Shown here piece after piece: positions 22,356-32,033 of a stretch of DNA of 64,000 nt. The first letter of the stretch is position 1; each line of letters starts with the position of its first letter. Position numbers and translations under genes: made by a program. The DNA lies in assembly GCF_030913635.1 (NCBI RefSeq), contig NZ_CP133188.1, positions 1,240,001-1,304,000 of the forward strand, given 5' to 3'. The stretch is from Sedimentibacter sp. MB35-C1 (GTDB lineage: Bacteria > Bacillota > Clostridia > Tissierellales > Sedimentibacteraceae). The notes under the pieces were generated by a model, which was given only the letters and a program-made list of their open reading frames with translations, had not been told where the DNA came from and did not search any database.

Positions 22356-22358
22356 CTC

Positions 22359-22408
22359 ATGACTCAATTTATGCGACGCAAGGAGCAAAAAAATGGGAAA
22401 TGAGACCG
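22359..22408 (+). repeat. rrn junction element, half copy F (inside tRNA cluster)
   Basis: Only hairpin 2 is present: ACTCAATTTATGC, loop GACGCAAGGA, then GCAAAAAAATGGG and AAATGAGACC. It lies between tRNA-Met and tRNA-Phe. Confidence 0.75.
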
Positions 22409-22413
22409 AATTT

Positions 22414-22489
22414 GCCCAGATAGCTCAGTCGGTAGAGCAGGAGACTGAAAATCTCCGTGTCCGTGGTTCGATTCCGCGTTTGGGCACCA
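22414..22489 (+). tRNA. tRNA-Phe (GAA)
   Basis: Acceptor GCCCAGA/TTTGGGC, anticodon loop CTGAAAA, encoded CCA. Last gene of the rrn-tRNA transcript. Confidence 0.95.
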
Positions 22490-22494
22490 GAAGC

Positions 22495-22521
22495 GCAGCT
22501 GGAAAATCCGGCTGCTTTTTT
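22495..22521 (+). terminator. Terminator of the rrn-tRNA operon
   Basis: GCAGCTGGA pairs with TCCGGCTGC (one G-U), followed by six T. Confidence 0.85.
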
Positions 22522-22555
22522 ACTGCATAATTTGATTAGGATAATTGGATAAAAC

Positions 22556-22583
22556 AAAAGCTGTGAAAAAACACAGCTTTTTT
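22556..22583 (+). terminator. Second, backup terminator
   Basis: AAAAGCTGTG/CACAGCTTTT stem with A6 loop and T run. The following 300 nt (22584-22887) are AT-rich upstream region of the next operon with no gene visible. Confidence 0.8.
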
Positions 22584-22887
22584 ATATTATCAGATTATTT
22601 AAGCGTTCTACTTTTACCTTTGATATGACCAAGTACAATTAAGTTGTAGCATCAAAGTAATATTTTGAAAAATAATTCAAATATAATTGTGTATTTTGAA
22701 ATTATTTTCAGTTTTTGGGAGCAATAAGTTTATTATAGAAATTATTTTATTGAAAACATTTGCACAAGTGAATAGAATATAACAAAATTGCTACTTAGAT
22801 ATATTTATAGAAGAATCTAAATAATTGTCTGGTAGGCAGTATAATGATAGTCGTAATAATAATTAAAAAATATTAGGAGGTTATTGA

Positions 22888-23211
22888 ATGAAGAAAGAAG
22901 AATTTTATGAAACTAATTATAGTTTGGATGAAATTGAAATGGACCCTCGATTTATTATTTGTGAAAAAGAAATGAAATTAGTTTTTGGAGTGCAAATTAT
23001 TTTTACACTAGTTAGTATTATTGCAGCCTACTTGTTAGGCAGTGGAGATCCTAATAATTACAGTTATATTTTAGGATTGCCTACTTGGTGGTTTGCAATA
23101 ATTGTCATTAGTGTAATATTTACTGGAGTAGTAATTTATATAACTAAATTTAAGTTGGTGGACATGGAATTAAGTGATGAAGTTGAGAATGACGATTTAG
23201 CAGTAAAATAA
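22888..23211 (+). CDS. Small YhdT/DUF997-like membrane subunit
   Basis: A 107-aa protein with two hydrophobic segments, about residues 30-55 and 68-92 (FGVQIIFTLVSIIAAYLLG and WWFAIIVISVIFTGVVIYI). Small proteins of this kind (YhdT, DUF997) are typically encoded just before a sodium:solute symporter, as here with 43 nt between. TAGGAGG precedes the ATG. Probably an accessory subunit of that symporter. Confidence 0.78.
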   Translation: MKKEEFYETNYSLDEIEMDPRFIICEKEMKLVFGVQIIFTLVSIIAAYLLGSGDPNNYSYILGLPTWWFAIIVISVIFTGVVIYITKFKLVDMELSDEVENDDLAVK

Positions 23212-23254
23212 TTACTAAACAAATACAACAATATTATTAAAAGGAGACATATAA

Positions 23255-24760
23255 ATGGGTTATGAAATAAGTGCAAGTAGTCGTACAGCAATAATAATTA
23301 CTTTTGCTATTTATACTTTGGGTATGATTGCAATCGGACTTTATTCAAAAAAAACAATGGATAAAACTGCAGTAGATAAATATGTTGATGAATTTTATAC
23401 TGGCGGACGTGGTATGGGAGCTATAGTTGTTGCAATGATGGTAGCCGCTGGATTATGTAGTGCTGGAACATTTCTTGGAGGACCTGGTCTTGGTTACTCA
23501 GTTGGATTAACATGGGTTTTAGCTGGATTCTCTCAGATATTTATGAATTTTACAGTGTTTGGTGAAATAGGAAAGAAAGTTGGCATAGTTGCTCGAAGGA
23601 TTAATGCACAATCCTATGTTGATTTATTTGTATCTCGCTATAACAGTAATAAATTTATTGGTGTATTTGCAATACTAGCTGTAATGATGTTTTTAGGCAG
23701 TTATGTTGTGGCACAGTTTGTTGGAGGCGCTAGACTGTTTGAATCTATGACGGGCCTTTCATACACATTAGGATTGGTATTATTTGCAGGACTTGTATTA
23801 GTTACAGCTGCATTAGGTGGTATAAAAGGAGTAGCAGCTGCAATTGTATTTCAAGGAATAATAATGACTGTATCAGTAATTATGTTATTTATATTAACCT
23901 TAAGTCATCTTGGACCATTAACTTCTGTATACAAAGAAATTATTTCAATAGATCCATCTGTTGTTACACCTTGGACATGGAGTCCAATGTATCAATTTTC
24001 TATGTGGATTGTATATGGACTTGTTTGGATTGGATTACCCCATGGAGCTATGGCTACACTTACATATAAAGATACAAAATCAATGCATAAGGCAATAATA
24101 ATGGGAGTTTTATTTGTATTGGTTTGGACACTTGCATTAATTTGGACAGGAAGTTTAGGACGTGCAATGTTTCCAGACTTAGAGGTTCCAGATCAAATAA
24201 TACCTTCTATTGCCATGAAAGTTTTACCACCATGGTTAGCAGGACTTACACTTGCAGGTGTTGCTGGAGCAATACAATCTACAGTAGGATCCATGGTTAT
24301 TATTATCAGTTCAACTTTTGTTAAAAATGCATACCAATCAATGATAAATCCAAAGGCTGACAGTAAAAAGTTAAAAAAAGTTACAGTTATGTCAACAGTT
24401 GCAATATGTATAGCAATATTCATTCTATCCATTAATCCGCCTAATGCTCTTCAGTTTATGATAACATTTGCAGTTGGAGGATTAGGTTCAGCATTCTTCT
24501 GGCCGCTGCTATTAGGAATTTATTGGAAGAGAACCAACGAATATGGAGCTGCTGCCGGAATGGTTGGTGGAATGGTTACCTATATACTTGGTGCAGGAAA
24601 CTACTTACCAATAGCTATGGGAATGAATGCAGTAGTAGTTGCTCTATTTGTGTCTTTATTGTTGACAGTATCTATAAGTTTGGCAACACCAAAGCCACCT
24701 AAAGGAATAATTATGATATGGTTTGGCAAGTATTATCCAAAAGAAGTATTATCAAAATAA
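23255..24760 (+). CDS. Sodium:solute symporter family (SSS) permease
   Basis: A 501-aa permease with about 13 membrane segments. SSS features include the Gly-rich first helices (FYTGGRGMGAIVVAMMVAAG), an AGVAGAIQSTVGSMVIIISS block in the middle, and FFWPLLLGIYWKRTN late in the protein. It resembles the PanF/PutP branch. Context (DUF997 subunit before, D-aminoacylase and PucR regulator after) suggests uptake of an N-acyl amino acid, hydantoin-like or related nitrogen compound; this is inference. AAGGAG precedes the ATG. Confidence 0.88.
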   Translation: MGYEISASSRTAIIITFAIYTLGMIAIGLYSKKTMDKTAVDKYVDEFYTGGRGMGAIVVAMMVAAGLCSAGTFLGGPGLGYSVGLTWVLAGFSQIFMNFTVFGEIGKKVGIVARRINAQSYVDLFVSRYNSNKFIGVFAILAVMMFLGSYVVAQFVGGARLFESMTGLSYTLGLVLFAGLVLVTAALGGIKGVAAAIVFQGIIMTVSVIMLFILTLSHLGPLTSVYKEIISIDPSVVTPWTWSPMYQFSMWIVYGLVWIGLPHGAMATLTYKDTKSMHKAIIMGVLFVLVWTLALIWTGSLGRAMFPDLEVPDQIIPSIAMKVLPPWLAGLTLAGVAGAIQSTVGSMVIIISSTFVKNAYQSMINPKADSKKLKKVTVMSTVAICIAIFILSINPPNALQFMITFAVGGLGSAFFWPLLLGIYWKRTNEYGAAAGMVGGMVTYILGAGNYLPIAMGMNAVVVALFVSLLLTVSISLATPKPPKGIIMIWFGKYYPKEVLSK

Positions 24761-24831
24761 TACAATATTTATAAATAGATTAGAAAAATATGAACTGTCA
24801 TATTTCTAAAATTTGTATAGGGGTGATAAAT

Positions 24832-26430
24832 TTGTGTAAGTTTGATTTAGTAGTAAAAAATGCAAAGGTTATTGATGGTACTGGCAACCCATGGTTTTAT
24901 GGATGTGTTGGCGTAAAAGATGGGAAAATTGCTTACATAGGTAATTTAAATGATGATATTGATTGTTGCGAAATAATTGATGCGAAGCACCAAATATTGT
25001 CTCCCGGATTTATTGATTGTCATACTCATTCTGATTTTGCGTTATTGAGAGACCCGGGAATGTTATCAAAATTGAAACAAGGGGTTACAACTCAATTAAT
25101 TGGACCGTGTGGTATAAGTGCCGCACCCATAAGTCCAGATAGAGTAAATCTGTTGGATGCTTATGCTGGTTTTGCCAAAGCTGGTGTCGAACCTGAATAT
25201 AATTGGGAAACCTTTGGAGATTTTCTTAATGTTATCGATAAGTTGCCATTAGGAACAAACATAGGTGCTTATGTTGGACATGGAACAGTTAAAATTAACG
25301 TTATGGGATTTGAATCAAGGAAACCAACTGAAGAAGAGCTTAAAGAAATGAAAAAACAAGTAAGAGAAGCGATGGAAGACGGAGCATTCGGTATGAGTTC
25401 TGGATTGATTTATCCTCCGGGAGTATATTCGGAGCCTGAAGAAATAGAAGAAATGGCAAAAGAACTTAATAGATTTAATGGTGTGTATCTTTCCCATATG
25501 AGAAATGAATCATATAATTTATTAAAAGCTGTTAAAGAGATAATTCACGTGGCAGAAGTTGCTAATATTCCAGTTCAAGTACATCATCATAAAGCTATGG
25601 GAATAAAAAACTGGGGACTGGTAAAAGAGTCTGTTAAATTAATAGAAGAAGCGAGAAAAAAAGGACTGGATATTACAATTGATCAATATCCATATACTGC
25701 ATCCAGCACCACATTGAGAGCATGTTTGCCTCCGTGGGTTCATGAAGGTGGTATTGAAAAGATAATTGAAAGGCTAAATGATCCTTCAACTAGAGCGCGT
25801 ATAATTGCTGATATAGAATATACTGACAATTGGGAAAACTTTTACAAAAATAGTAATGGAGCAAAGGGAGTAGTAATTTCGTATACACCATATACACCGG
25901 AATTTGAATGTAAAACTCTTTATGAGGCGGGTAAAATGGTTGAAAAAGAACCATTGGATGTTTTATGTGATATTATTGCAGCTAATAAAGGCAATGACAA
26001 TGCTTGTTACCATATGTTAAGTGAAGATGATATTAATTATGTTATGAAGAGTCCATACACAATGATTGGGTCAGATTCAATTCCTGTTGCACCAGGTGCA
26101 AAATGTCATCCGAGAACTAACGGAACATTTCCTAGAGTCCTTGGAAAATACGCTAGAGAAGGTGGAGTTATAACTCTTGAAGATGCAGTGAAAAAAATTA
26201 CCGGCTATCCGGCTGGCAGATTTAATATTATGGGAAAGGGATTAATTAAAGTTGGGTATGATGCAGACCTTGTTATTTTTAATCCTGATACAGTAATAGA
26301 TGGTGCTACTTATGAAGATCCGTTTAAAGAACCTATAGGTATTAATTTCGTTTTAGTAAATGGTCAGTTGGCAATAAAAGAAGGTAAATCAACGGGTAAT
26401 ACCTCAGGCAGAGTTGTTAGAAGAAAGTAA
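24832..26430 (+). CDS. N-acyl-D-amino-acid deacylase (amidohydrolase)
   Basis: A cytoplasmic metal-dependent amidohydrolase of 532 aa resembling D-aminoacylases and dihydroorotase-like enzymes. Visible motifs are GFIDCHTHSDFALL (HxH metal ligands), GHGTVKINVMG, VHHHKAMG (likely ligand His residues) and MIGSDSIPVAPG (catalytic Asp). The family cleaves N-acyl groups from D-amino acids. TTG at 24832 is chosen because AGGGGTG lies 6 nt upstream and the product then opens with CKFDLVVKNAKVIDGTG. The in-frame ATG at 24790 has a poor site. Confidence 0.85.
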   Translation: MCKFDLVVKNAKVIDGTGNPWFYGCVGVKDGKIAYIGNLNDDIDCCEIIDAKHQILSPGFIDCHTHSDFALLRDPGMLSKLKQGVTTQLIGPCGISAAPISPDRVNLLDAYAGFAKAGVEPEYNWETFGDFLNVIDKLPLGTNIGAYVGHGTVKINVMGFESRKPTEEELKEMKKQVREAMEDGAFGMSSGLIYPPGVYSEPEEIEEMAKELNRFNGVYLSHMRNESYNLLKAVKEIIHVAEVANIPVQVHHHKAMGIKNWGLVKESVKLIEEARKKGLDITIDQYPYTASSTTLRACLPPWVHEGGIEKIIERLNDPSTRARIIADIEYTDNWENFYKNSNGAKGVVISYTPYTPEFECKTLYEAGKMVEKEPLDVLCDIIAANKGNDNACYHMLSEDDINYVMKSPYTMIGSDSIPVAPGAKCHPRTNGTFPRVLGKYAREGGVITLEDAVKKITGYPAGRFNIMGKGLIKVGYDADLVIFNPDTVIDGATYEDPFKEPIGINFVLVNGQLAIKEGKSTGNTSGRVVRRK

Positions 26431-26452
26431 TTCATATGTATCTACGTATAGC

Positions 26453-26489
26453 AAGAGTGATTATATGCATGCACATAATCACTCTTTAA
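26453..26489 (+). terminator. Terminator after the deacylase gene
   Basis: Perfect 12-bp stem (26453-26464 with 26475-26486). The T run is short, so partial read-through into the regulator gene is possible. Confidence 0.65.
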
Positions 26490-26573
26490 CAATATAGGCC
26501 GAAAATGATTTCCTTGAAAAAGTATATAATGTAATATATAATATTCTCTATACAAAAAATACATGGTGATAAA

Positions 26574-28187
26574 ATGATAACAGTTAGGGAAATACTAGAC
26601 GCGGAATTTTTTAAAGATTATAAGGTCATTGCAGGCAATAAGGGATTAGACAATCAAGTAAGGGGTATAACCGTTCTTGACTCAGAGTGCGGTTATAAAT
26701 GGACTCAAAGGAATGAATTTGTATTTACAACTGGATATATATTTTCAACTAATCCAAATAATCTTGAAGAGTATTTATGTTCTCAAGAAATCAAAAAACA
26801 TGCTGCACTGGCCATTAAAGAAAGGTATATAAGAGAAGTACCTAATGAAATGTTGAAAGTGTTTAATGATAATAAAATTCCTTTAATATTTATACCTCCA
26901 ACAGGACGTTGGGTAGAGATATTCAATGCTATTAATGCGGTTATTTTAAATAAAATTATTAAAAAATTTGATATTGGTAAAATTAGTAACGTTAAATATT
27001 ATAACTTATCTTATCAGGAAAGAAAAATAAAAAAAATACTTAATATATTTGAGTATGAAACAAGTTTTCCTGCAATGCTGTTTGACTTAATAAATGAAAA
27101 AGCTTATTACAGTTCAAATAAATTCAAGGAAGAAACAATAAATATTAAAATAGAAGAATATTGGAATCCATCTTTTAGCTACAGTAAAGAATATTTGTTT
27201 AATAATAGCAGAATGGCTAGGTATAAGTTAGGTACAGGGAAAAATTTAGATTTTAGCTGGATTAATATACCTATAATGGTCGATGATAAAATAAAAGCAT
27301 ATTTTGTAATAATTGAACCTAAATGTAAATTAAGTTACTTCGATCAATTTGCTTTAAGCATTGGATTGGCTCAGCTCCAGGCCATGTACGAACAAATTTT
27401 AGTGGTTAAAGGGTTAGAATACACTCAATTTACACAGTTTATGAATAAGTTAATAAGCGGAGAAATCAAAGATAAGAAAACGATTATTTTAAAAGCAATA
27501 CAATTTGATATAAATATATATAAGAAATATTGTTTTTTCATTATGAAGCAGAGCAATAAAGAAATAATGATCAATAATTATAAAGATATAATTAATTCTA
27601 ACAAGAAGCGCGTATTTGGAAGTGATAATAAATGTCATATCATTGTTATTGACGAATATAGTTTTTTATTTTTGTATGAATTAACCGAAGGGCTTGAACT
27701 GGATAAAGAATTAGAGCTTTTGTATACAAAAATAGACAATTTTTATAAGAGAGTGTTATTGGACATTAGTAACATTAAGCTGTATTTTGGGTTGTCAGAT
27801 ATATGTGGAAATATAGTAGAGACTGAAAGAAGTTATATGAGGTGTCTTAAGGCTTTAGAGATCGGGCCTCATTTATTTCCAAATGATAATTTGTGGGTAT
27901 ATTCTAAGTTAGGTATTCTTGCATGGCTTGATATAAAAGAAGATGAAATGGAAGTTATGAAAAAAGATATCAACAAATTGAAAAAAATTGGTGATGTTGA
28001 GCTTATTCAAACATTAAAAGTCTATGTGGAAAACAGGATGAATTTCAGTTCTACTGCAGATAAAATGTTTTTGCATATTAATACTGTTAGAGCCAGAATT
28101 GAAAAGGTTAACAATATTTTGAATATAGACTTGAATAACGAGCTAAATAGATTAAAATTGGAATTGATTTTAAAGTTTTTAGAATAA
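26574..28187 (+). CDS. PucR family transcriptional regulator
   Basis: A 537-aa regulator. The N-terminal PucR domain opens VREILDAEFFKDYKVIAG and includes EFVFTTGYIF. The middle is a GGDEF-like/CdaR-type region. The C-terminal helix-turn-helix carries FSSTADKMFLHINTVRARIE. PucR proteins activate purine, amino-acid or related catabolic genes in response to substrate. It lies right after the symporter-deacylase genes and is probably their regulator. The ribosome site (GGTGAT) is modest. Confidence 0.88.
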   Translation: MITVREILDAEFFKDYKVIAGNKGLDNQVRGITVLDSECGYKWTQRNEFVFTTGYIFSTNPNNLEEYLCSQEIKKHAALAIKERYIREVPNEMLKVFNDNKIPLIFIPPTGRWVEIFNAINAVILNKIIKKFDIGKISNVKYYNLSYQERKIKKILNIFEYETSFPAMLFDLINEKAYYSSNKFKEETINIKIEEYWNPSFSYSKEYLFNNSRMARYKLGTGKNLDFSWINIPIMVDDKIKAYFVIIEPKCKLSYFDQFALSIGLAQLQAMYEQILVVKGLEYTQFTQFMNKLISGEIKDKKTIILKAIQFDINIYKKYCFFIMKQSNKEIMINNYKDIINSNKKRVFGSDNKCHIIVIDEYSFLFLYELTEGLELDKELELLYTKIDNFYKRVLLDISNIKLYFGLSDICGNIVETERSYMRCLKALEIGPHLFPNDNLWVYSKLGILAWLDIKEDEMEVMKKDINKLKKIGDVELIQTLKVYVENRMNFSSTADKMFLHINTVRARIEKVNNILNIDLNNELNRLKLELILKFLE

Positions 28188-28751
28188 ATCTTTGCTACTC
28201 TTAGTCGTATATTTTTATAATTATAATAATCAATAGTACTATTCCGGCATATCCATTCAGTACATAAACAACATTTTTAAATATGTCGACATAATTTAAA
28301 ATATATTATAATTATATATAAAAGAATTACATATATCAAATTTGTTAATAAAAAAATGTTATTTACAGGGCATTTTTTTTATGTACATGAAAATTCTATT
28401 TTTTTAATATATTATTTTATAAATAAATTAAAAATTTTATTTTTATGAAAAAAATGAAGAATTAAATAGTAAAATATTATCTATTTTTTCATTACAAAAA
28501 AAGAGATGTTGCTCTACTAAATCTTTATTTTAGTATTTCAACAGCAACATCAATAGTGCGGATGCAAATAGCTTAACTTTTAGTAGCAGTAGCACTTTGT
28601 GGAGATTGTGTAAACTCGCAAAATGCTCCATAAATCAACAGCTTAAACTTTTTAAATGTAACACATGTATTGTAATCCTACACCAAGAAAAATATTTATT
28701 TTATATAGCTATTGAAATTGTAGTCATTATGTAATATAATTTATAAATCAC
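28188..28751. other. AT-rich gap between PucR gene and tRNA-Arg
   Basis: No gene is visible on the + strand. 28190-28495 is very AT-rich. 28496-28551 holds a leftward terminator hairpin, implying an unannotated short transcript on the minus strand from about 28740. Confidence 0.5.
28496..28551 (-). terminator. Leftward terminator with no known gene
   Basis: GATGTTGCT/AGCAACATC (28505-28513, 28543-28551) encloses TACTAAA/TTTAGTA. On the minus strand it is followed by CTCTTTTTTT. Confidence 0.7.
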
Positions 28752-28824
28752 GGACCATTAGCTCAGGGGATAGAGTGGCAGACTTCGAATCTGCGCGTCG
28801 GGGGTTCGAATCCCTCATGGTTCA
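28752..28824 (+). tRNA. tRNA-Arg (TCG), prophage integration target
   Basis: Acceptor GGACCAT/ATGGTTC (one G-U), anticodon loop CTTCGAA, no CCA. The 3' half is repeated at the far end of the prophage, so the phage restored an intact tRNA on insertion. Confidence 0.93.
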
Positions 28825-28829
28825 CTAAT
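28790..28829 (+). repeat. attL core, 40-bp direct repeat
   Basis: Runs from TCTGCGCGTCGGGGG, through the T-arm and acceptor 3' strand of tRNA-Arg, to CACTAAT. Identical to 60285-60324. Confidence 0.93.
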
Positions 28830-28871
28830 TGCAAAGGTTGTAGCGTGTAAAATGAGTCGATAAAAAATTGA

Positions 28872-28890
28872 TTCGCCAAAAATTCGCCAA
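28872..28890 (+). repeat. Integrase arm-type site, left copy
   Basis: TTCGCCA, 5 nt, TTCGCCA: a 19-bp unit identical to 60160-60178, about 50-110 nt inside each att core. Confidence 0.75.
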
Positions 28891-28942
28891 CTTAAAAAAT
28901 AATAAAAAGAACCTGAGTGTATAAATTAGGTTCTTTTGTTAT

Positions 28943-30136
28943 TTATTGACTGAATACATCATCTAAAACGGAGGTCGCTTCTATATTCGCTTCTTTCAAT
29001 AAATGTAGATATATTTCTGTGGTTTTTATAGATGAATGCCCTAATAGTTGCGATACGGTCACTATATCAATACCATTGTTTAGCAAAGTAGTTGCAAATG
29101 TGTGTCTAAGAGCATGAAACTTTCTGTAAGGTATCTCAGCTCTTTTTAATAACCTTTCCCATGACCTTCTTAGGTTTTTAGCATCTATATATGTTCCAGT
29201 TGATGAAGGGAATAAAATAGTATTTTCTGTATAAGTTGGCCCAAGTAATAACTTTTCTTCAGCAATGAGCTTTTCAAGTTGAATTAACTCTTTTTCTAGT
29301 ACTGCATTTATAGTCAGATCACGCTTTGATTTTTTAGTTTTGGTTTTAGTTAATTTTAATTCATAGCGATACTTAGTAGGGGATTCAAAAATTTTAACTC
29401 TGTTCAGAGTATTTCTTATCTTTATTAAATTATTTTTTATATTCTTTTTCTTGTTAAGAGCTAATATCTCACCCTCTCTTGCTCCTGTGTTAACAGCAAA
29501 CATCATTAAATATCTAATCTTAGTATGTCCAGCTATCTTTTTTAATTTGTTTATCTCATCCACGGTGAAGACTTCTATATTTTTCATATCTTCTTCATCT
29601 TCATCGTCTATGATTTCATCTTCAGGTGGTTTTGGAAGCTTAAGGCCTCTGAGGGGATTCTTTGCAACATAGGATTCAGATTCAGCGTAATTAAAGAACT
29701 TATTTAGCAGCTTGTGCAGATTTTTAACTTGCGATATTGTTTTATTTTCTTTGGATAACATTTCATTATAACGCTTTTGAATCTGCAACTTTTTAATATC
29801 AGATACAGGAGCAATAGCGTATGGCAGGTCTTCTACATAGTTTCGATATATTGATTCATAGCGCTCAAACGTGGAGCTACTATTGCCATTATATCTCTCG
29901 ATTTCCCAAATCCATACAAACATTGCTTTGCTTAAGCTTTGCTTGCCTAAGTCTGGATTTACACCCTGTGCAAGCAAATCAAGGTATTCTTTCCTTTTTC
30001 TATTTGCGTCGGACTCTGATGTTCCGTAAAAATTTTTATATACTGGTTGACCTTTATTGTTTTCGCCAATTTTCTCACGAATTCGGAAGTATTCTTTGTC
30101 TCCTGCCTTTGCATTTGTCTTTGGTTTGTTCGCCAT
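28943..30136 (-). CDS. int: Tyrosine-type site-specific integrase
   Basis: A 397-aa recombinase catalysing prophage insertion at tRNA-Arg. The N-terminus is basic and resembles an arm-binding domain, followed by a SAM-like core-binding part. The catalytic domain has the first Arg in [10 protein letters not shown] (near 220), [12 protein letters not shown], and [14 protein letters not shown] with the nucleophile Tyr. AAGGA lies 6-7 nt before the ATG at 30136; an upstream GTG-like extension of five codons is less likely. It is transcribed toward attL, the usual layout. Confidence 0.95.
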   Translation of the reverse strand: MANKPKTNAKAGDKEYFRIREKIGENNKGQPVYKNFYGTSESDANRKRKEYLDLLAQGVNPDLGKQSLSKAMFVWIWEIERYNGNSSSTFERYESIYRNYVEDLPYAIAPVSDIKKLQIQKRYNEMLSKENKTISQVKNLHKLLNKFFNYAESESYVAKNPLRGLKLPKPPEDEIIDDEDEEDMKNIEVFTVDEINKLKKIAGHTKIRYLMMFAVNTGAREGEILALNKKKNIKNNLIKIRNTLNRVKIFESPTKYRYELKLTKTKTKKSKRDLTINAVLEKELIQLEKLIAEEKLLLGPTYTENTILFPSSTGTYIDAKNLRRSWERLLKRAEIPYRKFHALRHTFATTLLNNGIDIVTVSQLLGHSSIKTTEIYLHLLKEANIEATSVLDDVFSQ

Positions 30137-30202
30137 ATTCCATCCTTTCATTTTGCTTATAAACTTAATAATTTTGGTAAGTAATCTACATGTACAATGA
30201 AG

Positions 30203-30382
30203 TTAATCAAGATTTTTTTCTGGAGAACCGGATAGGCTTGATTGGTTGGCATCATGTAAAGTATCTTTGTAAACTCGTCTTGCAGCCATAATAAAATTAA
30301 TGAAGTGTATAGGAAAATCATCCGGTAGCTCGTCTTTTTCAGCAAACTTTAAAGTTACTTTTCTATCTGGTAATTTAGCCAT
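30203..30382 (-). CDS. Small prophage protein (59 aa)
   Basis: An ORF opening MAKLPDRKVTLKFAEKDEL, preceded by AAGGAG 6 nt before the ATG. It lies between integrase and the next leftward gene, in the same direction. Mixed charge, no membrane segment, no family recognised. A recombination-directionality role is possible from position only. Confidence 0.65.
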   Translation of the reverse strand: MAKLPDRKVTLKFAEKDELPDDFPIHFINFIMAARRVYKDTLHDANQSSLSGSPEKNLD

Positions 30383-30480
30383 AATTAATCTCCTTGGTAT
30401 ATAATTACAAATTTATTTAAAGGTTAAATATTCTTTAATGATATTCGCATTATGTTGCGAAATGACGTTATTGTTTAATT

Positions 30481-30891
30481 TTATTTGTCTACAACTTCCG
30501 AAGCTTCTTCTAAAAATCGATTGATTATCCCTTTAAGTTTTTTATTTTCAGATTTGAGCTTTTTAATTTCTTTTTCTAGATCTGCTTTTTCTAACAGAGA
30601 AAAATTTTTAGGTTGAGATGCTTCTTGAGCTTTTCTTTGTAAATAATTTTGTATCTCAGGTAAATCAACACCCCGTGCCTCCGCCATTCCTACATACTCA
30701 AGAAATCTATTTTGGCAAATATAATATGTCCAGCGGTCTCCTTCATCGTCACTCTTCCAAGCTTCACCAAAATAGCTAAACTTCCCGTGTCTTAGTGCCA
30801 CTCTAAGACCCATGGGTGACATTCTCAATATTGTCGCTGCTTCTGCTACGGTTATTCTTCCATCATCAGTTGTTAATATCTCCTTTGTCAT
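30481..30891 (-). CDS. Helix-turn-helix/coiled-coil prophage protein
   Basis: A 136-aa protein. Residues about 10-40 (GRITVAEAATILRMSPMGLR) look like a MerR/excisionase-type winged helix. Residues about 95-130 form a Lys/Glu coiled coil (LEKADLEKEIKKLKSENKKL). GGGAGG precedes the ATG. Probably DNA-binding; its target is unknown. Confidence 0.7.
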   Translation of the reverse strand: MTKEILTTDDGRITVAEAATILRMSPMGLRVALRHGKFSYFGEAWKSDDEGDRWTYYICQNRFLEYVGMAEARGVDLPEIQNYLQRKAQEASQPKNFSLLEKADLEKEIKKLKSENKKLKGIINRFLEEASEVVDK

Positions 30892-30939
30892 AAATTCCTC
30901 CCAAATATATTTGTTTTTTTATTTAGTTTTATTCAATAC

Positions 30940-31152
30940 TTATTTAATAATCTTTTTTATAATGTCAAATATACTGAATGAGGTTTTATTGTAGACTTTG
31001 TTGTACATTGCTTTCTTAGGGTTGCGTACCCATCCCATCCCTTTTTTACCATAGAAAGGGTTAATTGCTCCTTTTACTTCTCTTTTCAGCCTGCCAGTGG
31101 TACGAGATTTTATGCTTTTCTTAAGGCTTGGTTTTCTTAGTCCGAATTTCAT
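30940..31152 (-). CDS. Basic small prophage protein
   Basis: A 70-aa, very basic protein (KKSIKSRTTGRLKREVKGAI, then NPFYGKKGMGWVRNPKKAMY). Similar short basic proteins occur beside repressors of clostridial phages. GGAGG lies about 12 nt before the ATG. Function unknown; nucleic-acid binding is plausible from charge. Confidence 0.65.
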   Translation of the reverse strand: MKFGLRKPSLKKSIKSRTTGRLKREVKGAINPFYGKKGMGWVRNPKKAMYNKVYNKTSFSIFDIIKKIIK

Positions 31153-31321
31153 AATTTTTTTATAACCTCCAGAATTAAATTATAACGGATAATTCAATTA
31201 AAGTTTACCACTTGTTTCTAACAATCGATTTGATGTCCAATACTTTTGTAATTCCATTTTTATTAAACTACATAACTAAAAGATATACATATCCTACTTA
31301 TTAAAACTCTACTATGTGTAG

Positions 31322-31975
31322 CTAAAAGTTATCATTATCCATTGTATCATCATCTTGATTTTTGTATTTATGAATATAAGTTAGCTCTTCTATCCTTTCT
31401 ACAGCTTCATTTTTCCCTATATCGTTCAGTTGATAATAACTGTTGATTATTTTTTTTACACCTTCATCTAAATACTCAGCAAGTAAATCGGCATACGTAT
31501 GTAAGGCAAATTCTTTTTCATCTTCCTTTATTTCTTTTTCAGTTCTTTCCTTTTCCCAACCAACTAAAGCTAAAACCGATTTACCTAATGCATTGGCAAT
31601 ATCTACTATTTCTGAGACTATAATTTCAACTTCCCCGTTCTCTAATTTTGTTAAATAAGTAATGTCTCTATTAGTTAATTTCGACAGTTTTTCTAAAGAA
31701 TAACCTTTGCTCAAGCGTGTGTTTTTTATATTTTGTCCCATAAATTTGTTGTCACCGAGCTTGGTTGGATCACTCTCCCACCCCATTAACCAAGTTGGCG
31801 TTGTCTCTAAAGCGTCAGCAAATATTTTTATTTTAGATTGAGGTATATCATTATCTTCTCCTTCAATTTTTGCAATCGTTGAGCGTGACTTATATCCTAA
31901 TTTTGTTGCAAGTTCTTGTTGCGAATATCCTAACTCCTCTCTTCTTTGCTTTATTCTCTTAGATAGTATACTCAC
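31322..31975 (-). CDS. Prophage repressor, two XRE-type helix-turn-helix domains
   Basis: A 217-aa protein with two XRE domains in tandem: residues 1-70 (KRIKQRREELGYSQQELATK) and about 78-135 (IKNTRLSKGYSLEKLSKLTN). A helical C-terminus without a LexA-type peptidase follows. It is read away from the Cro-like gene across a shared operator region, so it is the likely CI-type repressor. Start is GTG with GGAGG about 9 nt upstream. Lack of a self-cleaving domain means induction would need another route. Confidence 0.85.
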   Translation of the reverse strand: MSILSKRIKQRREELGYSQQELATKLGYKSRSTIAKIEGEDNDIPQSKIKIFADALETTPTWLMGWESDPTKLGDNKFMGQNIKNTRLSKGYSLEKLSKLTNRDITYLTKLENGEVEIIVSEIVDIANALGKSVLALVGWEKERTEKEIKEDEKEFALHTYADLLAEYLDEGVKKIINSYYQLNDIGKNEAVERIEELTYIHKYKNQDDDTMDNDNF

Positions 31976-32004
31976 TGTTTTTCCTCCAAATTTGTTCTAT
32001 ATAC

Positions 32005-32033
32005 ATAATAAAATATCGTGTATTATAAGTCAA
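32005..32033 (-). promoter_or_regulatory. Repressor promoter (leftward)
   Basis: On the minus strand: TTGACT (32033-32028), 17-nt spacer, TATTAT (32010-32005). It overlaps operator 1. Confidence 0.7.

Noticed and set aside
30157-30345. A 62-codon leftward frame beside the integrase gene
   Set aside because: It has no ribosome site and overlaps the better-supported 59-aa gene at 30203-30382 in another frame.
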